26,616 bases of DNA from JBCDGZ01 sp038750655 (GTDB lineage: Bacteria > Bacteroidota > Bacteroidia > Chitinophagales > Saprospiraceae). Every line of letters begins with the position of its first letter. Positions within the stretch are counted from its first letter, which is position 1. Location of the stretch: assembly GCA_038750655.1 (NCBI GenBank), contig JBCDGZ010000113.1, forward strand, positions 1 to 26,616, given 5' to 3'. Shown piece by piece: positions 16,601-24,704 of the stretch. The translations under genes were made by a program, and so were the position numbers. The notes under the pieces were generated by a model. It was not told the DNA's origin. It made no database searches and saw only the letters and a list, made by a program, of their open reading frames with translations.

Positions 16601-17945
16601 GAAGACCGTGAATATCAAACTGATTATCTGTTCTGTAGTAAAAATCGCTTTCCCCAATCTTAGCCTTGTAAGGGTTAAGGGGGTTGATGAGGTGATTGTT
16701 AATGTTCGTACCAAAATCCGGAGATTTCATATGCCGGTATTGATACCAAAGATTAAAGTCTTGTCCTTGCCACTCCTTAATGACCTTAGAAGAATACATT
16801 GCATCCACACTAGTCACATCAGGATCGGCGGGATTCAATAGATTGACGGAGCCTGCGGTGGGGATGTTGTCATAGTCAAAGACCAACCGTTCCAAATTAC
16901 TTGCTCTGATCTCTTTGATAATAATATCCTTGCAAATGGTGCGAAGAGGAACAGCATCATATTGTCCGATAGAGAAGTAGTAATTAATGGCATCCAGGAC
17001 CTTCGGCTGCGCAAATTCTTTGTAGTAGTCAAAACAACCAAAGGTCTCGTATTGGAATCGAATGGTACCCGTCAAGCTGCGGTTGTGAATGCGCGTACAG
17101 TACCAGTTGATGAAAGTAGAACGAGGCAACATCACATTGGCCTGGGCATCTAAATCTCTGGAGCAATCATCCTGAATTCGTTGATTAGAACTGTTGACAT
17201 GAGAGACCATCGCCGCCGTCATTAGATAGCGTGTACCGTCGTCCAGAATAATTTCCCATTCTTCTCCTCCTCTAAAATGAGCCTCTACATAGCGGTCAAA
17301 AGTATGGAGGGTAAAAATGTAGGTCCCATTGCTATCGTAACGCTTGTAGACCATGCGGCCGCTAACCACCCCGGGGATGTTAAGCATGGGCGCAAACCAA
17401 TGAAGATCTCCTTCTTCTTTGGCCTCCTCACAATTCACTCCGTTGTTAAAAGTCGGCGTACAGATTCCTCCTGACCCGCAGTTCTGCTTCATCGTATAGA
17501 TTTGCTGAATGCTGTACTTGTTGTAAGTCTCGGTACTGATACTAATCATCGGCAAATCCACCGTCCAACCTTCGCCGTAGGGCACACCGGAGGTGTGCGG
17601 TAGATTATTGCCACTCGCAAAGGTCGAACTGTAGCTTAGATTTGCCGTATAGCTCAGTCCCGAAGGATGGGTGACGGTACCCAGATGATAGGAGGTATTG
17701 TAGGTCCCCGTAAAAAGACTGACATCGCCGGAGAAGCCACCAGCGGTAACAGCCGTTGGCTTGACCTCCGAAGGACTCGGCTGGCCGTCGCCCCGCCCGC
17801 CGATCAACTGGGCCTCCGCCAGTTGGCTGCACAGCAATAATACTCCTAGCACTCCGAGCCGACAGCATAAGCGGAGCCCCAAGGGCGATAGAACGGTAGT
17901 GGCTGACCTAATAAAAGGCCAGTCATACGAAAAACTGGTTTTCAT
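9981..17945 (-). CDS. Giant secreted RHS/YD-repeat protein with variable C-terminal tip
   Basis: The 2654-residue product has a long signal sequence of about 46 residues (basic n-region, LGVLGVLLLCSQLAEAQ). A beta-rich N-terminal half follows (about 60-1290; VSLFTGTYNTSYHLG early), then YD repeats typified by YDYNYLGQLFYRS and YEYDAHGRTTRQAR across about 1400-2330. The RHS-associated core covers about 2360-2437 (DDHLGNTRVVY, DYRGARFYDADIGRFLSLDP, NPVRFIDPDGR). Established knowledge: RHS repeats build a shell that encloses a C-terminal tip, often a toxin or effector. The last 217 residues are that tip; I recognise no toxin family in it. A Gly/Cys-rich insert lies near 1295-1351 and a Gly/Ser linker near 2291-2320. 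There is no T9SS tail. No immunity gene follows, since the next 197 bases hold only hairpins. The ATG at 17945 precedes the signal sequence. Confidence 0.9.
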   Translation of the reverse strand: MKTSFSYDWPFIRSATTVLSPLGLRLCCRLGVLGVLLLCSQLAEAQLIGGRGDGQPSPSEVKPTAVTAGGFSGDVSLFTGTYNTSYHLGTVTHPSGLSYTANLSYSSTFASGNNLPHTSGVPYGEGWTVDLPMISISTETYNKYSIQQIYTMKQNCGSGGICTPTFNNGVNCEEAKEEGDLHWFAPMLNIPGVVSGRMVYKRYDSNGTYIFTLHTFDRYVEAHFRGGEEWEIILDDGTRYLMTAAMVSHVNSSNQRIQDDCSRDLDAQANVMLPRSTFINWYCTRIHNRSLTGTIRFQYETFGCFDYYKEFAQPKVLDAINYYFSIGQYDAVPLRTICKDIIIKEIRASNLERLVFDYDNIPTAGSVNLLNPADPDVTSVDAMYSSKVIKEWQGQDFNLWYQYRHMKSPDFGTNINNHLINPLNPYKAKIGESDFYYRTDNQFDIHGLPFKHSYLESPRVGKVEDGDMPSGDTYKVELEIKNTEPQGFHPTCLFDINLATGDQKDVGLTFPGFIDANCYERTTSQSVASSFNQSVKWVSGDASNAGLTQIEHTFVMPNNPAHFEGFNIQVGPANADLDHSTDRIDMISCGSGGPIYPAVPYVTNAYFTENNPATDYNAQKALYSGDPVPSNFGVGAPWYLANDFYGVIDPDINFLANGCGSNTARNFWWNDQVVNPDYSNIPTLSHHIAPDDPLYNVPYLFLSNAKITRIAKNPYMLKSVTKLVFAGGASIPEVLEEGVWHEQSVLHFEYDFEVVDRYVSTESPDGMSQLDSYYKDQRNVVVLKKIRRMPIDGTLSSLDDAPTTHLEYAPLGQWNNTPSTPLDPYAPLSYTRYNSNFVLLEKITDEIGREIELDYASLGDPETGGGVSTAGSTSYTLIGYNYRPRPAELNGPSGGGCGSTVGKVLPYSYQTYMVVDKMKIRDRTSWKEWDYTFSDFEAYSDDIPLPENYAYDPTSSVKGGFGTSEVLGPDNNGARLRTKIYHYTNEDASLLWGKLYKQEQYDAAGLLEQEQTTDYEIVLAFESPTNRFTFPNYDYEEYYTFWGKPTIAPQDYFNSTNLQTYYGLVDTWGTSTSTNYSIDIGGRSPDINSITSGYKAANSFDFREVSHLEGSRATYLNSYFIKKTREESKVFDNTCPGSDSLNNHIHTITEYEYFDANYRGRSSSGGYGALGALVDQGEYLLQWEPSWQLYRRKSYSPQLPNAFTEEEYFYFYDLANVSTYQDVSNNYRVNPNFKILHDIFEFKKVRGLPFQKRVSQRGGSGGTHVASTFYEYHDDWENNRAPVTIETVDNGVTWPCDGGDILTGGTGGGGNNIPNEDPCIIVKGDTPVPDLSIYCPHPTIPYLYCPCSRSTGTDPGDYWDDYDNAIAANTNPYDDPDIAAYANNTLMGKIMLHKVLQQVASGNGVLTFDPTGQAFTPDYPVNTLVVQTIEERNEFGQIALERNERDLLTRYHYGDLHIIQYKDCIDGYEALIRVVLNNNPALPDSVTVGWGRSDRLITKYDYWPHNAVWKVDDPNGTELRYTYDNFGRLTESFRNGDQLQKVEYSFWDNQIQGFSARANQNFVNTTNWVTADSSWQERTFVDPLGREIAVLRDGNEHLSNTLYDNWDRPSVQFKPIASTTGQPIVDLPVNFDPTVHSQFLYEDRHSGRMLKSSKNGEDINGTHIVTNDYCLVSATVLQADLATAQQTAFVPAGSVFFKTTITDEDGKPIVEYSNAIGQKVASISNYGLSATTFLYNAQGNLVETYNPNGQVSEYDYNYLGQLFYRSTVDDGETDYGYDQSGLLIGERDANNAIRLYEYDAHGRTTRQARTFSGNGIVVFSTDGAHWVNNRDMTLYKSLFSSTQTRLEKRWFYHDTYNDGTPDDPALVALFEPNASSHLLGDVTYSEGRLTLAISYDLLGKPVEMRSFSYDEDGFMKWEMSQFNYLGITASSPGHSVKIDYPLYDFLGNNRQQYVDLNANGSHDYRFAYNYNRKSQLSEVYVNNGIDNQAYKIADFHYWALTDQLKFKRYFDSEGPTCKDVMVDNMLYLYDDRFRLTNMYSHLYDQYLYYDNNHFADHLINQSSNYNGNINTNRGVYKLNNAVNDPGNFTGTFAYNYKYDGQNRLISAQGYDNAPGDFGGVIYSYDKIGNFRQLFRWGRDASSNLHLDRYTYAYQPGNNRLYKVKNLGVGGAPQTPDRDITYDANGNVVTDTKLDIGLTKYGRANLPWEVIKGAYSRTIGYLYDANDQRIFKRESPGNLPPVIQKVFYLRDASGRELGVYDYLSGELEWMVYGSSRVAKIKHHTLDVLPDPGDLGGGGGGSTRSRAEGTSSASRSSTTNAPDLSFYVDDHLGNTRVVYTTNVCAHSGSSVVYTLQYAGDYYPYGKTLREFVNGAPERYLTTQHERDVETGLDYRGARFYDADIGRFLSLDPLAMEFPAWSDYNYVLGNPVRFIDPDGRSPENHDPFVIKTEVTASRNGEQLVTADVSISFQYSEELKTYDLSTATVSVSITSNEGSVISASGSFKDEQLTVTFQEGEVSNNSEKTTNSTVTDTYEYPSIEAGKGPIKGSTGGRTWKSETNTTETTTSSGKTQKSFSVKQKIALTATTVLYDGGPGIFHVKIGETGSRGVGISGNLTMKNEYLRREGRRVNIAAIKEYSKMRRVKATRHRGWGGSQ

Positions 17946-18047
17946 AATAAAACTTATTTTATGTTGTGAAAAATCAATTGTAGTCGGGTCGGCCGGAGGG
18001 CCGTAGAAATGTAATACCGTTGTTTGATTAGCCTTATAAAAAGAGTT

Positions 18048-18098
18048 AGGGGGAGATATTTATCCGTGTCCTCTGCAAGAGACACGGCGATCCCCCCT
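18048..18098. terminator. GCCGTGTC palindrome after truA, likely terminator
   Basis: CCGTGTC (18064-18070) pairs with GACACGG (18081-18087). With one bulged C the stem extends inward by TCT/AGA to a GCA loop. An outer stem AGGGGG (18048-18053) with CCCCCT (18093-18098) can close it. On the minus strand the structure follows the truA stop at 18147 and is followed within a few bases by a short T run (CTCTTTTTAT), so it may end truA transcription before the RHS gene. It shares its arm with 9928-9963. Confidence 0.55.
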
Positions 18099-18146
18099 TA
18101 CACTCTTACATCCACTGACCAACAAAAAGGGTAACCAGCAAGCCTA

Positions 18147-18902
18147 CTATTTTTCAGAAGAAATGTAGGGATAGCGAATGTCTCGCAAAAAAAGGCCCTC
18201 GGGCGGGACGCTCCAGTTTTTTTGGAGGCGCTCTTGACGGTCGAGGGCCTGGCGGACGTCGTCGAGGGAGACCTTATCGAGGCCGACGTTGAGGCACATG
18301 CCAACGATGAGGCGAATCATACCGCGCAGAAAACGGTTGGCGGTAATATTAAAAGACCAGCCGCCTTTGTTGTCGAAGGACCACTTGGCCTGGCTCAGCT
18401 CGCAGTTCATCGTCTTGACATCGGAATTGGATTTACAGAAGGGATAAAAGGCCCTGTAGTTCAGCAAGAGCTGGGCCGCCGCTTGCACCTTTTGGGGATC
18501 GGGCTTTTGGCGGTAGGGATAGTGGAAAGAGCGGTCGGCCAGGAAGGGCGATTTTTCGAAATGCAGATCATATTGGTAGCTTCTTTGGAAAGCATCGTAA
18601 CGGGCGTGGGCCTCGTCGGCCACGGGGAGAAGGCGATGGAGGACGATGTCCTGAGGCAGCATCTTATTGAGGCGATGGAGGAAATTGGGCGGCAGAGTTG
18701 ATTCGGGTAGGTCAAAATGCATGAAATAGTGCAGGGCGTGTACCCCCGTATCGGTACGGCCGCAGCCCACGATGGATGTCTCCTGCTGTAAAATCAGCGA
18801 GAGCTGCGTTTCGATGGCCTCCTGTACGGAGGGGCTATTGGGCTGCCGCTGCCAGCCGCAGTAGTGGGTACCACGATACGAAAGTTCTGCAAAATAGCGC
18901 AT
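18147..18902 (-). CDS. truA: tRNA pseudouridine synthase A
   Basis: This cytoplasmic enzyme converts uridines 38-40 of the tRNA anticodon arm to pseudouridine. The 251-residue product starts MRYFAELSYRGTHYCGWQRQ. It has the catalytic aspartate D51 in CGRTDTGVHA and the C-terminal family features RFLRGMIRLIVG and PPEGLFLRDIRYP. The frame stays open for 27 codons upstream to an ATG at 18983, but those residues are not part of the TruA family, which begins at the MRYF-type start, so I choose 18902. It is divergent from the efflux operon. A weak promoter candidate for truA lies on the minus strand: TTG at 19016-19014, 18 bases, TAAGTATG at 18995-18988. Confidence 0.95.
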   Translation of the reverse strand: MRYFAELSYRGTHYCGWQRQPNSPSVQEAIETQLSLILQQETSIVGCGRTDTGVHALHYFMHFDLPESTLPPNFLHRLNKMLPQDIVLHRLLPVADEAHARYDAFQRSYQYDLHFEKSPFLADRSFHYPYRQKPDPQKVQAAAQLLLNYRAFYPFCKSNSDVKTMNCELSQAKWSFDNKGGWSFNITANRFLRGMIRLIVGMCLNVGLDKVSLDDVRQALDRQERLQKNWSVPPEGLFLRDIRYPYISSEK

Positions 18903-19039
18903 GGCGTAAAGATAGGCTATTTCTGCCTCACCCCCTACTTTTTGCAACTCACCCAGTTTATTCAACGGTTCAAGCCCAAGCATTTTCCATACTTATTATT
19001 ATGAGCCATCTTGCAAGCGTTAATAAGCAATAATCTATA

Positions 19040-20404
19040 ATGAGACCAATTCTTTTCCCACTGCTGCTCCTCATCGGCCTGCAAGCTGAAGCCCAGTCCC
19101 CCCTTGATGGCTACATCCGTCAGGCTATGGAGAGCAACATCGCCCTGAAACAGCAAAACCTGTCCTACCAAAAAAGCCTGGCCGCTTTAGAAGAGGCGCG
19201 GGCCCTATTTTTTCCCAAGGTATCCATCGAAGCTCGCTACAGCCGGGCCAGCGGCGGCCGTACCATCGACATTCCAGTAGGCGACCTCCTCAATCCCGTC
19301 TACGACAATCTCAACCGAATTAACGAAATCACTTCGCCCGGTGCAGCCGCCTATCCACAAATCGATAATTCCCGCACCTACTTCCTGCGCTCCTCAGAAC
19401 ACGAGACGGCCCTGCGCCTCGCTTTTCCCATTTTCAACAGTGCCATCCTCAACAACCATCGCATTCAGCAGGACCTGAGCGCAGCGGAGCAGTTGTCGGT
19501 AGAGGTCTACAAAAGAGAATTGGTCAAAGAGGTCAAGTCGGCTTACTACAACTACGGAAAGGCGGTACAAGCCGTTTTGTTGTTTGAAAACACCCTACTC
19601 TTGGTGAACGAAAATCTGCGGACTACCGAGAGCCTACACAAATACGACAAGGTGACGGTCGATGTGGTCTATGCCGCTGAAGTGGAAGTCAAGCGCGTCG
19701 AACAGCAGCTGGCGGAGGCCCAGCGGGATGCCGCTAATGCCCATGCCTACTTCAACTTCTTGCTCAACCGCTCCTTCGAAGAGCCAGTGACCCTCGAAGC
19801 AAGCGAAACGCTGATGAAGCAGGTCCCCCTAGCCAGTGTCAACGAAGTCATCCCGCAGGCGCAGCACCGCCGCGAGGAACTGCGTCAGCTTGATCGCTAT
19901 CTCTCCGCCTCCGCCAGCTCGGTGCGCCTCAGCAAGGGCGAAAACCTGCCGCAGCTCAACCTCGTCGCCGACTACGGCTTTCAAGGTACCGGCTACAGCT
20001 TCACCAGCGAAGATGACTACATGATCGGATCGGTGGTCATGAGCTGGCCGCTGTTCAATAAGCCCACCAGCGCCAAGGTGCAGCAAGCCCGTATTGAGCG
20101 GCAAATATTGAGTGAACGTAAGACCGAAACTTCACGAATGATTGGCCTGCAAATCATCAATGCGTATCACGACCTGCAAGCGGCCTCTAAGTCCATCGAG
20201 CTGAGCCAGAAAGAAGTCACCAGCGCCAATAAAGCTTATCGATTAGTGGAGAAAAAATTCCGCCAGGGCCAGGCCAACCTCGTCGAGCTGACCAATGCCC
20301 GGACTCAAAAGACTAACGCGGAGTTCGGCCTCATCATCAACCAATACGATTACCTAGCGAAAGCGGCCACTTATGAACGAGCGGCTGGAAGCTACAACCT
20401 TTAA
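19040..20404 (+). CDS. TolC-family outer membrane efflux protein
   Basis: The 454-residue outer membrane channel component is first in the RND operon. Residues 1-19 are a signal peptide (LLLLIGLQAEAQS). The mature part is mostly alpha-helical with two OEP repeats, about 25-215 and 250-450. Helices typical of the periplasmic barrel include ALEEARALFFPKVSIEARY early in the first repeat, with an equivalent SKGENLPQLNLVADYGF in the second. There is no lipobox, so it is not an acylated outer membrane factor. Established knowledge: trimers form the channel through which the RND pump and its adaptor expel substrates. The gap to the adaptor gene is 24 bases. No adjacent TetR, MarR or two-component regulator was found. 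Confidence 0.9.
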   Translation: MRPILFPLLLLIGLQAEAQSPLDGYIRQAMESNIALKQQNLSYQKSLAALEEARALFFPKVSIEARYSRASGGRTIDIPVGDLLNPVYDNLNRINEITSPGAAAYPQIDNSRTYFLRSSEHETALRLAFPIFNSAILNNHRIQQDLSAAEQLSVEVYKRELVKEVKSAYYNYGKAVQAVLLFENTLLLVNENLRTTESLHKYDKVTVDVVYAAEVEVKRVEQQLAEAQRDAANAHAYFNFLLNRSFEEPVTLEASETLMKQVPLASVNEVIPQAQHRREELRQLDRYLSASASSVRLSKGENLPQLNLVADYGFQGTGYSFTSEDDYMIGSVVMSWPLFNKPTSAKVQQARIERQILSERKTETSRMIGLQIINAYHDLQAASKSIELSQKEVTSANKAYRLVEKKFRQGQANLVELTNARTQKTNAEFGLIINQYDYLAKAATYERAAGSYNL

Positions 20405-20428
20405 TAACTGCTCCTCAAAATAAACGAC

Positions 20429-21598
20429 ATGAAAAAGATTCTTCTCCTTCTCATCCCCCTACTCGGTGCCGCCCTGCTGGTGACGGCTTATAACCTCAAT
20501 AAAACGGCTACCGAAAGCGAAAAGGTCCGCAATCTACGGCAAGTCGAAACCCAGTTGGCGGAAGCCATTGAGTACCAGCCTTCGGTTTTTGCCAGCGGTA
20601 AGCTGGCCGCTCGCGAAGAGATTCGCCTGAGCTTTAAGACGGGCGGTATCATCCGTCGCCTTTACGTTCGCGAAGGGCAGAAGGTGAAGAAAGGGCAGCT
20701 GCTGGCCGAGCTGAAGCTGGATGAAATCAATGCGCAGGTGCAGCAGGCGGAGCTGGGCAACAAGCAGGCGGAGATTGCTATTCGCAATGCGGAACTGGCG
20801 CTGCAGAAGGCCGAGCGAGATTACGAAAATACCCAAGGGTTATACCAAGACAGCGTCGCTACTTTCGAGCAACTGGACAATGCCCGCATTCAGCTGGATA
20901 ATGCTCGCAATCAACTCGAAGCCGCCCAAACAGGACTGGATTTTAATAAAAAGAATACAGCGATTGCCGACTTCAACCTGACCTACTCTAAGATCACCGC
21001 GCCGGCTGCTGGCACCGTACTCCGCAAGATGGCAGAGGCCAATGAGCTGGTCGGCCCGGGGAGTCCGATTTTCCTCTTGGGCACCAAAAACCAAGAGCTG
21101 GTTATTCGCGTCAATATCACCGACAAAGACATCATCCACCTCCGAATGGGCGACAAAGCCGACATCGAATTTGACGCCTATCCCAATCACCAATTCAAAG
21201 GGGAGATTAGAGAGATGGCTAGTATCGCCGATGCCTATACCGGCACCTACGAAGTCGAAATCTCAGTCGATAGTGAAGGTAAAAAGCTGCTGCCCGGATT
21301 CATCGGCAAGGTCAACATCCACACCAGCGAGCAGGAGTCGCTGGTCCGCATTCCTATCGATGCACTGATCAGTGCCGACAAAAACAGAGGCGTAATTTTC
21401 ACCGTCAAAGGAGACTCCGCCATCCGTACCTTGATCGACATTCATAAGCTCGAAAAGGGGTCCATCCTTCTCCGCAAGGGCCTACAGCCCGGCGAAGAGC
21501 TGGTGGTCAAAGGCGGGGGCTATCTACAGCAGGGTGACCTCGTCAGTCGCCAGAACAGCAGTAATCCTGCATTGTCTAATTCACAAAATGCCAACTGA
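20429..21598 (+). CDS. RND efflux membrane fusion protein (HlyD/AcrA type)
   Basis: The 389-residue periplasmic adaptor is anchored by an uncleaved or signal-like N-terminal helix (about 3-22, no lipobox Cys). The lipoyl (barrel-sandwich) halves are at about 60-98 (GGIIRRLYVREGQKVKKGQL) and 185-220 (ITAPAAGTVLRK). A coiled-coil hairpin lies between them at about 98-185, rich in Ala, Gln and Glu. A beta-barrel domain covers about 225-300 and a membrane-proximal domain continues to the C-terminus. It bridges the outer membrane factor encoded before it and the pump encoded after it. Its TGA overlaps the pump ATG by one base (TGATG), which implies translational coupling. The substrate cannot be read from the sequence. 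Confidence 0.92.
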   Translation: MKKILLLLIPLLGAALLVTAYNLNKTATESEKVRNLRQVETQLAEAIEYQPSVFASGKLAAREEIRLSFKTGGIIRRLYVREGQKVKKGQLLAELKLDEINAQVQQAELGNKQAEIAIRNAELALQKAERDYENTQGLYQDSVATFEQLDNARIQLDNARNQLEAAQTGLDFNKKNTAIADFNLTYSKITAPAAGTVLRKMAEANELVGPGSPIFLLGTKNQELVIRVNITDKDIIHLRMGDKADIEFDAYPNHQFKGEIREMASIADAYTGTYEVEISVDSEGKKLLPGFIGKVNIHTSEQESLVRIPIDALISADKNRGVIFTVKGDSAIRTLIDIHKLEKGSILLRKGLQPGEELVVKGGGYLQQGDLVSRQNSSNPALSNSQNAN

Positions 21599-24500
21599 TG
21601 AATATTCCCAAATTAGCCATAGATAATTACCAGTTTACCATCACGGCCTTTGTCTTTTTGCTGGTGATGGGGCTGAGTTCCTATCTCAGTATGCCGCGCT
21701 CGGAAGATCCGATCATGGACATCCCCGGCGCGATGGTCATCGCCATTTATCCCGGCGCTACACCCAGCGATATTGAAAGTCAAGTGGTGGACCCCATCGA
21801 GGAGGTCATCAACGAGATGGAAGATTTGAAGCAGGTAGAAACGGACATCTCAGATGGCGTCGCTTTTTTTGACATCGACTATTATTTTGGTGTAGACAAT
21901 GATGATCAATATGATGAATTACAGGCTAAGGTAAACAGCATCATGGATGAGCTGCCGCCGAATCTGTACAAGCTGGATGTAAAGAAAAAATCTACAGCTA
22001 CCGTCCCTATTTTCCAGCTGGCCCTTGTTTCGGAGCAAGCGAGCTATCGGAAGATGAAGGAAGAGGCAGAGCGTGTCGAAAAACTGGTGGAGAAAGTTAG
22101 TGGCGTAAGAAAGGTAAAAATCGATGCCTATCCGGAGCAAGAAGTTCGAGTGGCACTCAATCCGGTGAAGATGAGTGAGATGAATATTTCGCTGGACGAT
22201 ATAGAGCGGTCTATCCAGAGCAGCAATGCCAATATTCCGGGCGGTGCGATCAAGATTTCCAATAAGCTATTCAACATCAAAACATCGGGGGCATATTCGA
22301 ATTTAAATGAGATTCGCAACACCGTCGTCGGTGCTTTTCAGGGACGCATTATTTACCTAAAAAATATCGCTTCGGTCTATCTTGATTATGAGGATGACAA
22401 ATACTTCGCTCGTTTCAATGGTCAGCGCAGCATCATGATGACTGTTCAACAAAAGGAGGGTATGAATATTTTTGATGTGGCTACACCGATCAAAGAAAAG
22501 CTGGCCCAGTTTCAACTTGCCGAAGGTATTGAATTGCAATACGTCTTCGACCAGTCGGAAGGAGTGGAAGAACGCATCAGCACCTTCACGGGCAACCTCA
22601 GCCAGGGGATACTGCTGGTGGGCCTCATTGTTCTGATCGTGCTGGGGTGGCGCTCTGCGAGTATCATCATGTTGTCTATTCCCTTTTCAATTCTCATTGG
22701 TCTTTGGGTAGTCAATTTCTTCGAGCTGGGTTTGCAACAGATGTCGATTACCGGGATGATCGTTGCGTTGGGTTTGTTGGTGGATAATTCTATTGCCATC
22801 ATTGAAAATATCGAACGCTTTTTGGCGATGGGCTATTCCAAGCGAGAGGCCGCAATTAAAGGGACTTCGCAGTTGGTGGGTCCGATGTTCAGTGCTACGC
22901 TTACGACGGTACTGGCCTTTGTGCCGATCATCATGATGCCCGATACCACGGGGGAGTTCATTCGGGCCATGCCGATCAGTGTGATCTCCATTCTTACGGG
23001 CTCGCTGCTGATCGCCCTGACGCTTAATCCACTGGTAGCTGGCCGACTGCTGAAGGCCAGGAAGGCGGATGACCAACCCAACAATGCGGCTTTCGGCTTT
23101 CTCAACCGCCTAGTCGAAGGGCCCTACCGCCGTGCGATGAATTGGGTATTCCGCAATCGAGCCTTGAGCATCGGCTTTGCTGTGGCCAGCTTTGTCGGCG
23201 CACTGATATTGTTTCCGCTGGTAGGCGTCACCTTCTTCCCGAAGGCAGAAAAGCCGCAGTTCCGCATCACCGTCAATCTGCCCAATGGCAACAACCTCGA
23301 TGCGACAGATGAAGTGATGCACTACGTAGAGGCGGAGTTAGAAGCCGAGCCCGCTGTCAAGTATTATTTTTCCAACATCGGCCACGGCAATCCAAGAATT
23401 TACTACAATACGTTTTCACAAAACTACTCCAATACTTTCGGGGAAATCTTCGTCGTCCTCAAATCCTACGAGCCGCAGGCTTTTGCGGACTTGCTTGAAA
23501 AGCTGCGAGGAAAATTTACCCGCTACCCTAATGCTCGCATCGATGTACGAGAATTTGTTCAAGGCCCGCCTTCTGAGGCCCCCATCGCCATCAAGATTTA
23601 TGGGAATGATTTGGATAAACTAGAAAGCTACGCGCGACAGGTGGAGGACATCGCTCTCCGGCACCCCGGCGCTATCAATGTCAACAATCCGCTGAGCACT
23701 AAGAGTACGGATTTGTTTTTCAACATTAACCGCGACAAGGCCATGATGCTAGGCGTACCGATCCATGTGGTGGATAAGACAATTCGCAGTTATGTGAACG
23801 GCAGCCCGGTGGCGAAGTTCCGAGATACCGATTCGGAGGAATACAATATTGTGCTGCGCTATGATTTTGATAAGCAGTTTGAGTTGGAAGATTTCGATCA
23901 GCTGAGCGTGCAGTCGGTCAATCGGCGCTTTGTGCCGCTCCGGCAGCTGGCCAGCATGGAGCTGACGGAGGCCCCGACGCTGATCAGCCACTTGGATATG
24001 GACCGTACGGCGACGGTGCTGGCCGACGTGGCCAACGGCCTTACGCTGGATGAAGTCGTCGCTGATATGACGGCGGAGATGGACCAGCTGAACTGGGCCG
24101 AAGGCTATTCCTACGAATTCAAAGGTGACCTGGAAAAGCGGGAGGAGTCTTTTGGGGGGATGGGGGTCGCTTCGCTGATGGCCTTGATTCTGATCCTGGG
24201 GGTATTGATCATTCAGTTCAAGTCCTTTAGTCAGCCATTGATCATTTTTTCGGCGCTGCCCTTGGCCATCATTGGTTCCATTTTACTGCTGTTTCTGACG
24301 GGCGTATCGTTTTCCTTTACCGCGTTTATTGGGCTGGTCAGTTTGATTGGCATATCGATTAATAATTCGATAGTGCTGGTGGACTTTGCCAATAAGCTGC
24401 GCTTGGAGGGTAAGACGGTGCGGGAGGCGGCGCAGCGGGCGGGAGAAGTTCGCTTCATCCCGATCCTGCTTACTACGCTGACCACTATTCTTGGCTTATT

Positions 24501-24648
24501 GCCGCTGACTTTAGGCGGCGGTTCGATGTGGGCCCCTATGGGCTGGACCATCATCGGTGGCCTGCTGACTTCGACTTTCTTTGTGCTATTATTGGTGCCG
24601 GTTTTGTACCAGTTGTTTACACCGAAGGAGCGAGTGGTAGAAGCCTAA
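21598..24648 (+). CDS. RND family efflux pump (HAE/AcrB type)
   Basis: The 1016-residue inner membrane proton antiporter is full length for the AcrB/MexB group. TM1 is near residues 10-28. A large periplasmic loop follows, then TM2-6 at about 335-485, a second periplasmic loop at about 550-850, and TM8-12 at about 855-1005. The TM4 motif GLLVDNSIAIIENIER carries D396, the expected proton-relay aspartate; the next position is Asn rather than the second Asp of AcrB. GISINNSIVLVDF in TM10 is the pseudo-symmetrical counterpart. The early LSMPRSEDP motif and the pattern of the first loop place it with the HAE-like pumps rather than heavy-metal CusA pumps. It is last in the operon and is followed at once by a terminator. 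Substrates are probably hydrophobic compounds, by family. Confidence 0.95.
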   Translation: MNIPKLAIDNYQFTITAFVFLLVMGLSSYLSMPRSEDPIMDIPGAMVIAIYPGATPSDIESQVVDPIEEVINEMEDLKQVETDISDGVAFFDIDYYFGVDNDDQYDELQAKVNSIMDELPPNLYKLDVKKKSTATVPIFQLALVSEQASYRKMKEEAERVEKLVEKVSGVRKVKIDAYPEQEVRVALNPVKMSEMNISLDDIERSIQSSNANIPGGAIKISNKLFNIKTSGAYSNLNEIRNTVVGAFQGRIIYLKNIASVYLDYEDDKYFARFNGQRSIMMTVQQKEGMNIFDVATPIKEKLAQFQLAEGIELQYVFDQSEGVEERISTFTGNLSQGILLVGLIVLIVLGWRSASIIMLSIPFSILIGLWVVNFFELGLQQMSITGMIVALGLLVDNSIAIIENIERFLAMGYSKREAAIKGTSQLVGPMFSATLTTVLAFVPIIMMPDTTGEFIRAMPISVISILTGSLLIALTLNPLVAGRLLKARKADDQPNNAAFGFLNRLVEGPYRRAMNWVFRNRALSIGFAVASFVGALILFPLVGVTFFPKAEKPQFRITVNLPNGNNLDATDEVMHYVEAELEAEPAVKYYFSNIGHGNPRIYYNTFSQNYSNTFGEIFVVLKSYEPQAFADLLEKLRGKFTRYPNARIDVREFVQGPPSEAPIAIKIYGNDLDKLESYARQVEDIALRHPGAINVNNPLSTKSTDLFFNINRDKAMMLGVPIHVVDKTIRSYVNGSPVAKFRDTDSEEYNIVLRYDFDKQFELEDFDQLSVQSVNRRFVPLRQLASMELTEAPTLISHLDMDRTATVLADVANGLTLDEVVADMTAEMDQLNWAEGYSYEFKGDLEKREESFGGMGVASLMALILILGVLIIQFKSFSQPLIIFSALPLAIIGSILLLFLTGVSFSFTAFIGLVSLIGISINNSIVLVDFANKLRLEGKTVREAAQRAGEVRFIPILLTTLTTILGLLPLTLGGGSMWAPMGWTIIGGLLTSTFFVLLLVPVLYQLFTPKERVVEA

Positions 24649-24652
24649 TTTC

Positions 24653-24693
24653 TGCTGTAGCGGCTACGCTTAATAAAGGCAGCCGCTACAGCA
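24653..24693. terminator. Strong bidirectional terminator of the efflux operon
   Basis: Five bases after the pump stop, TGCTGTAGCGGCT (24653-24665) pairs perfectly with AGCCGCTACAGCA (24681-24693), a 13-bp GC-rich stem with a 15-base loop. The minus strand has a short T run after the stem (AATTTC before 24653 on the plus strand is poor, GCAAAACAG after it gives TTTT on entry), so U tracts are weak in both directions. It lies between convergent genes, 11 bases from the stop of the VCBS gene. Confidence 0.7.
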
Positions 24694-24704
24694 AAACAGA
24701 CCAA

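Noticed and set aside
17582..17598. Perfect 7-bp inverted repeat GCACACC-GGA-GGTGTGC
   Set aside because: It lies in the coding sequence of the RHS gene, where it encodes ordinary residues, and has no T run. Probably chance.
18903..18983. In-frame N-terminal extension of TruA by 27 residues
   Set aside because: TruA proteins begin near MRYF, and the extra residues show no family resemblance. The upstream ATG is more likely a chance open stretch.
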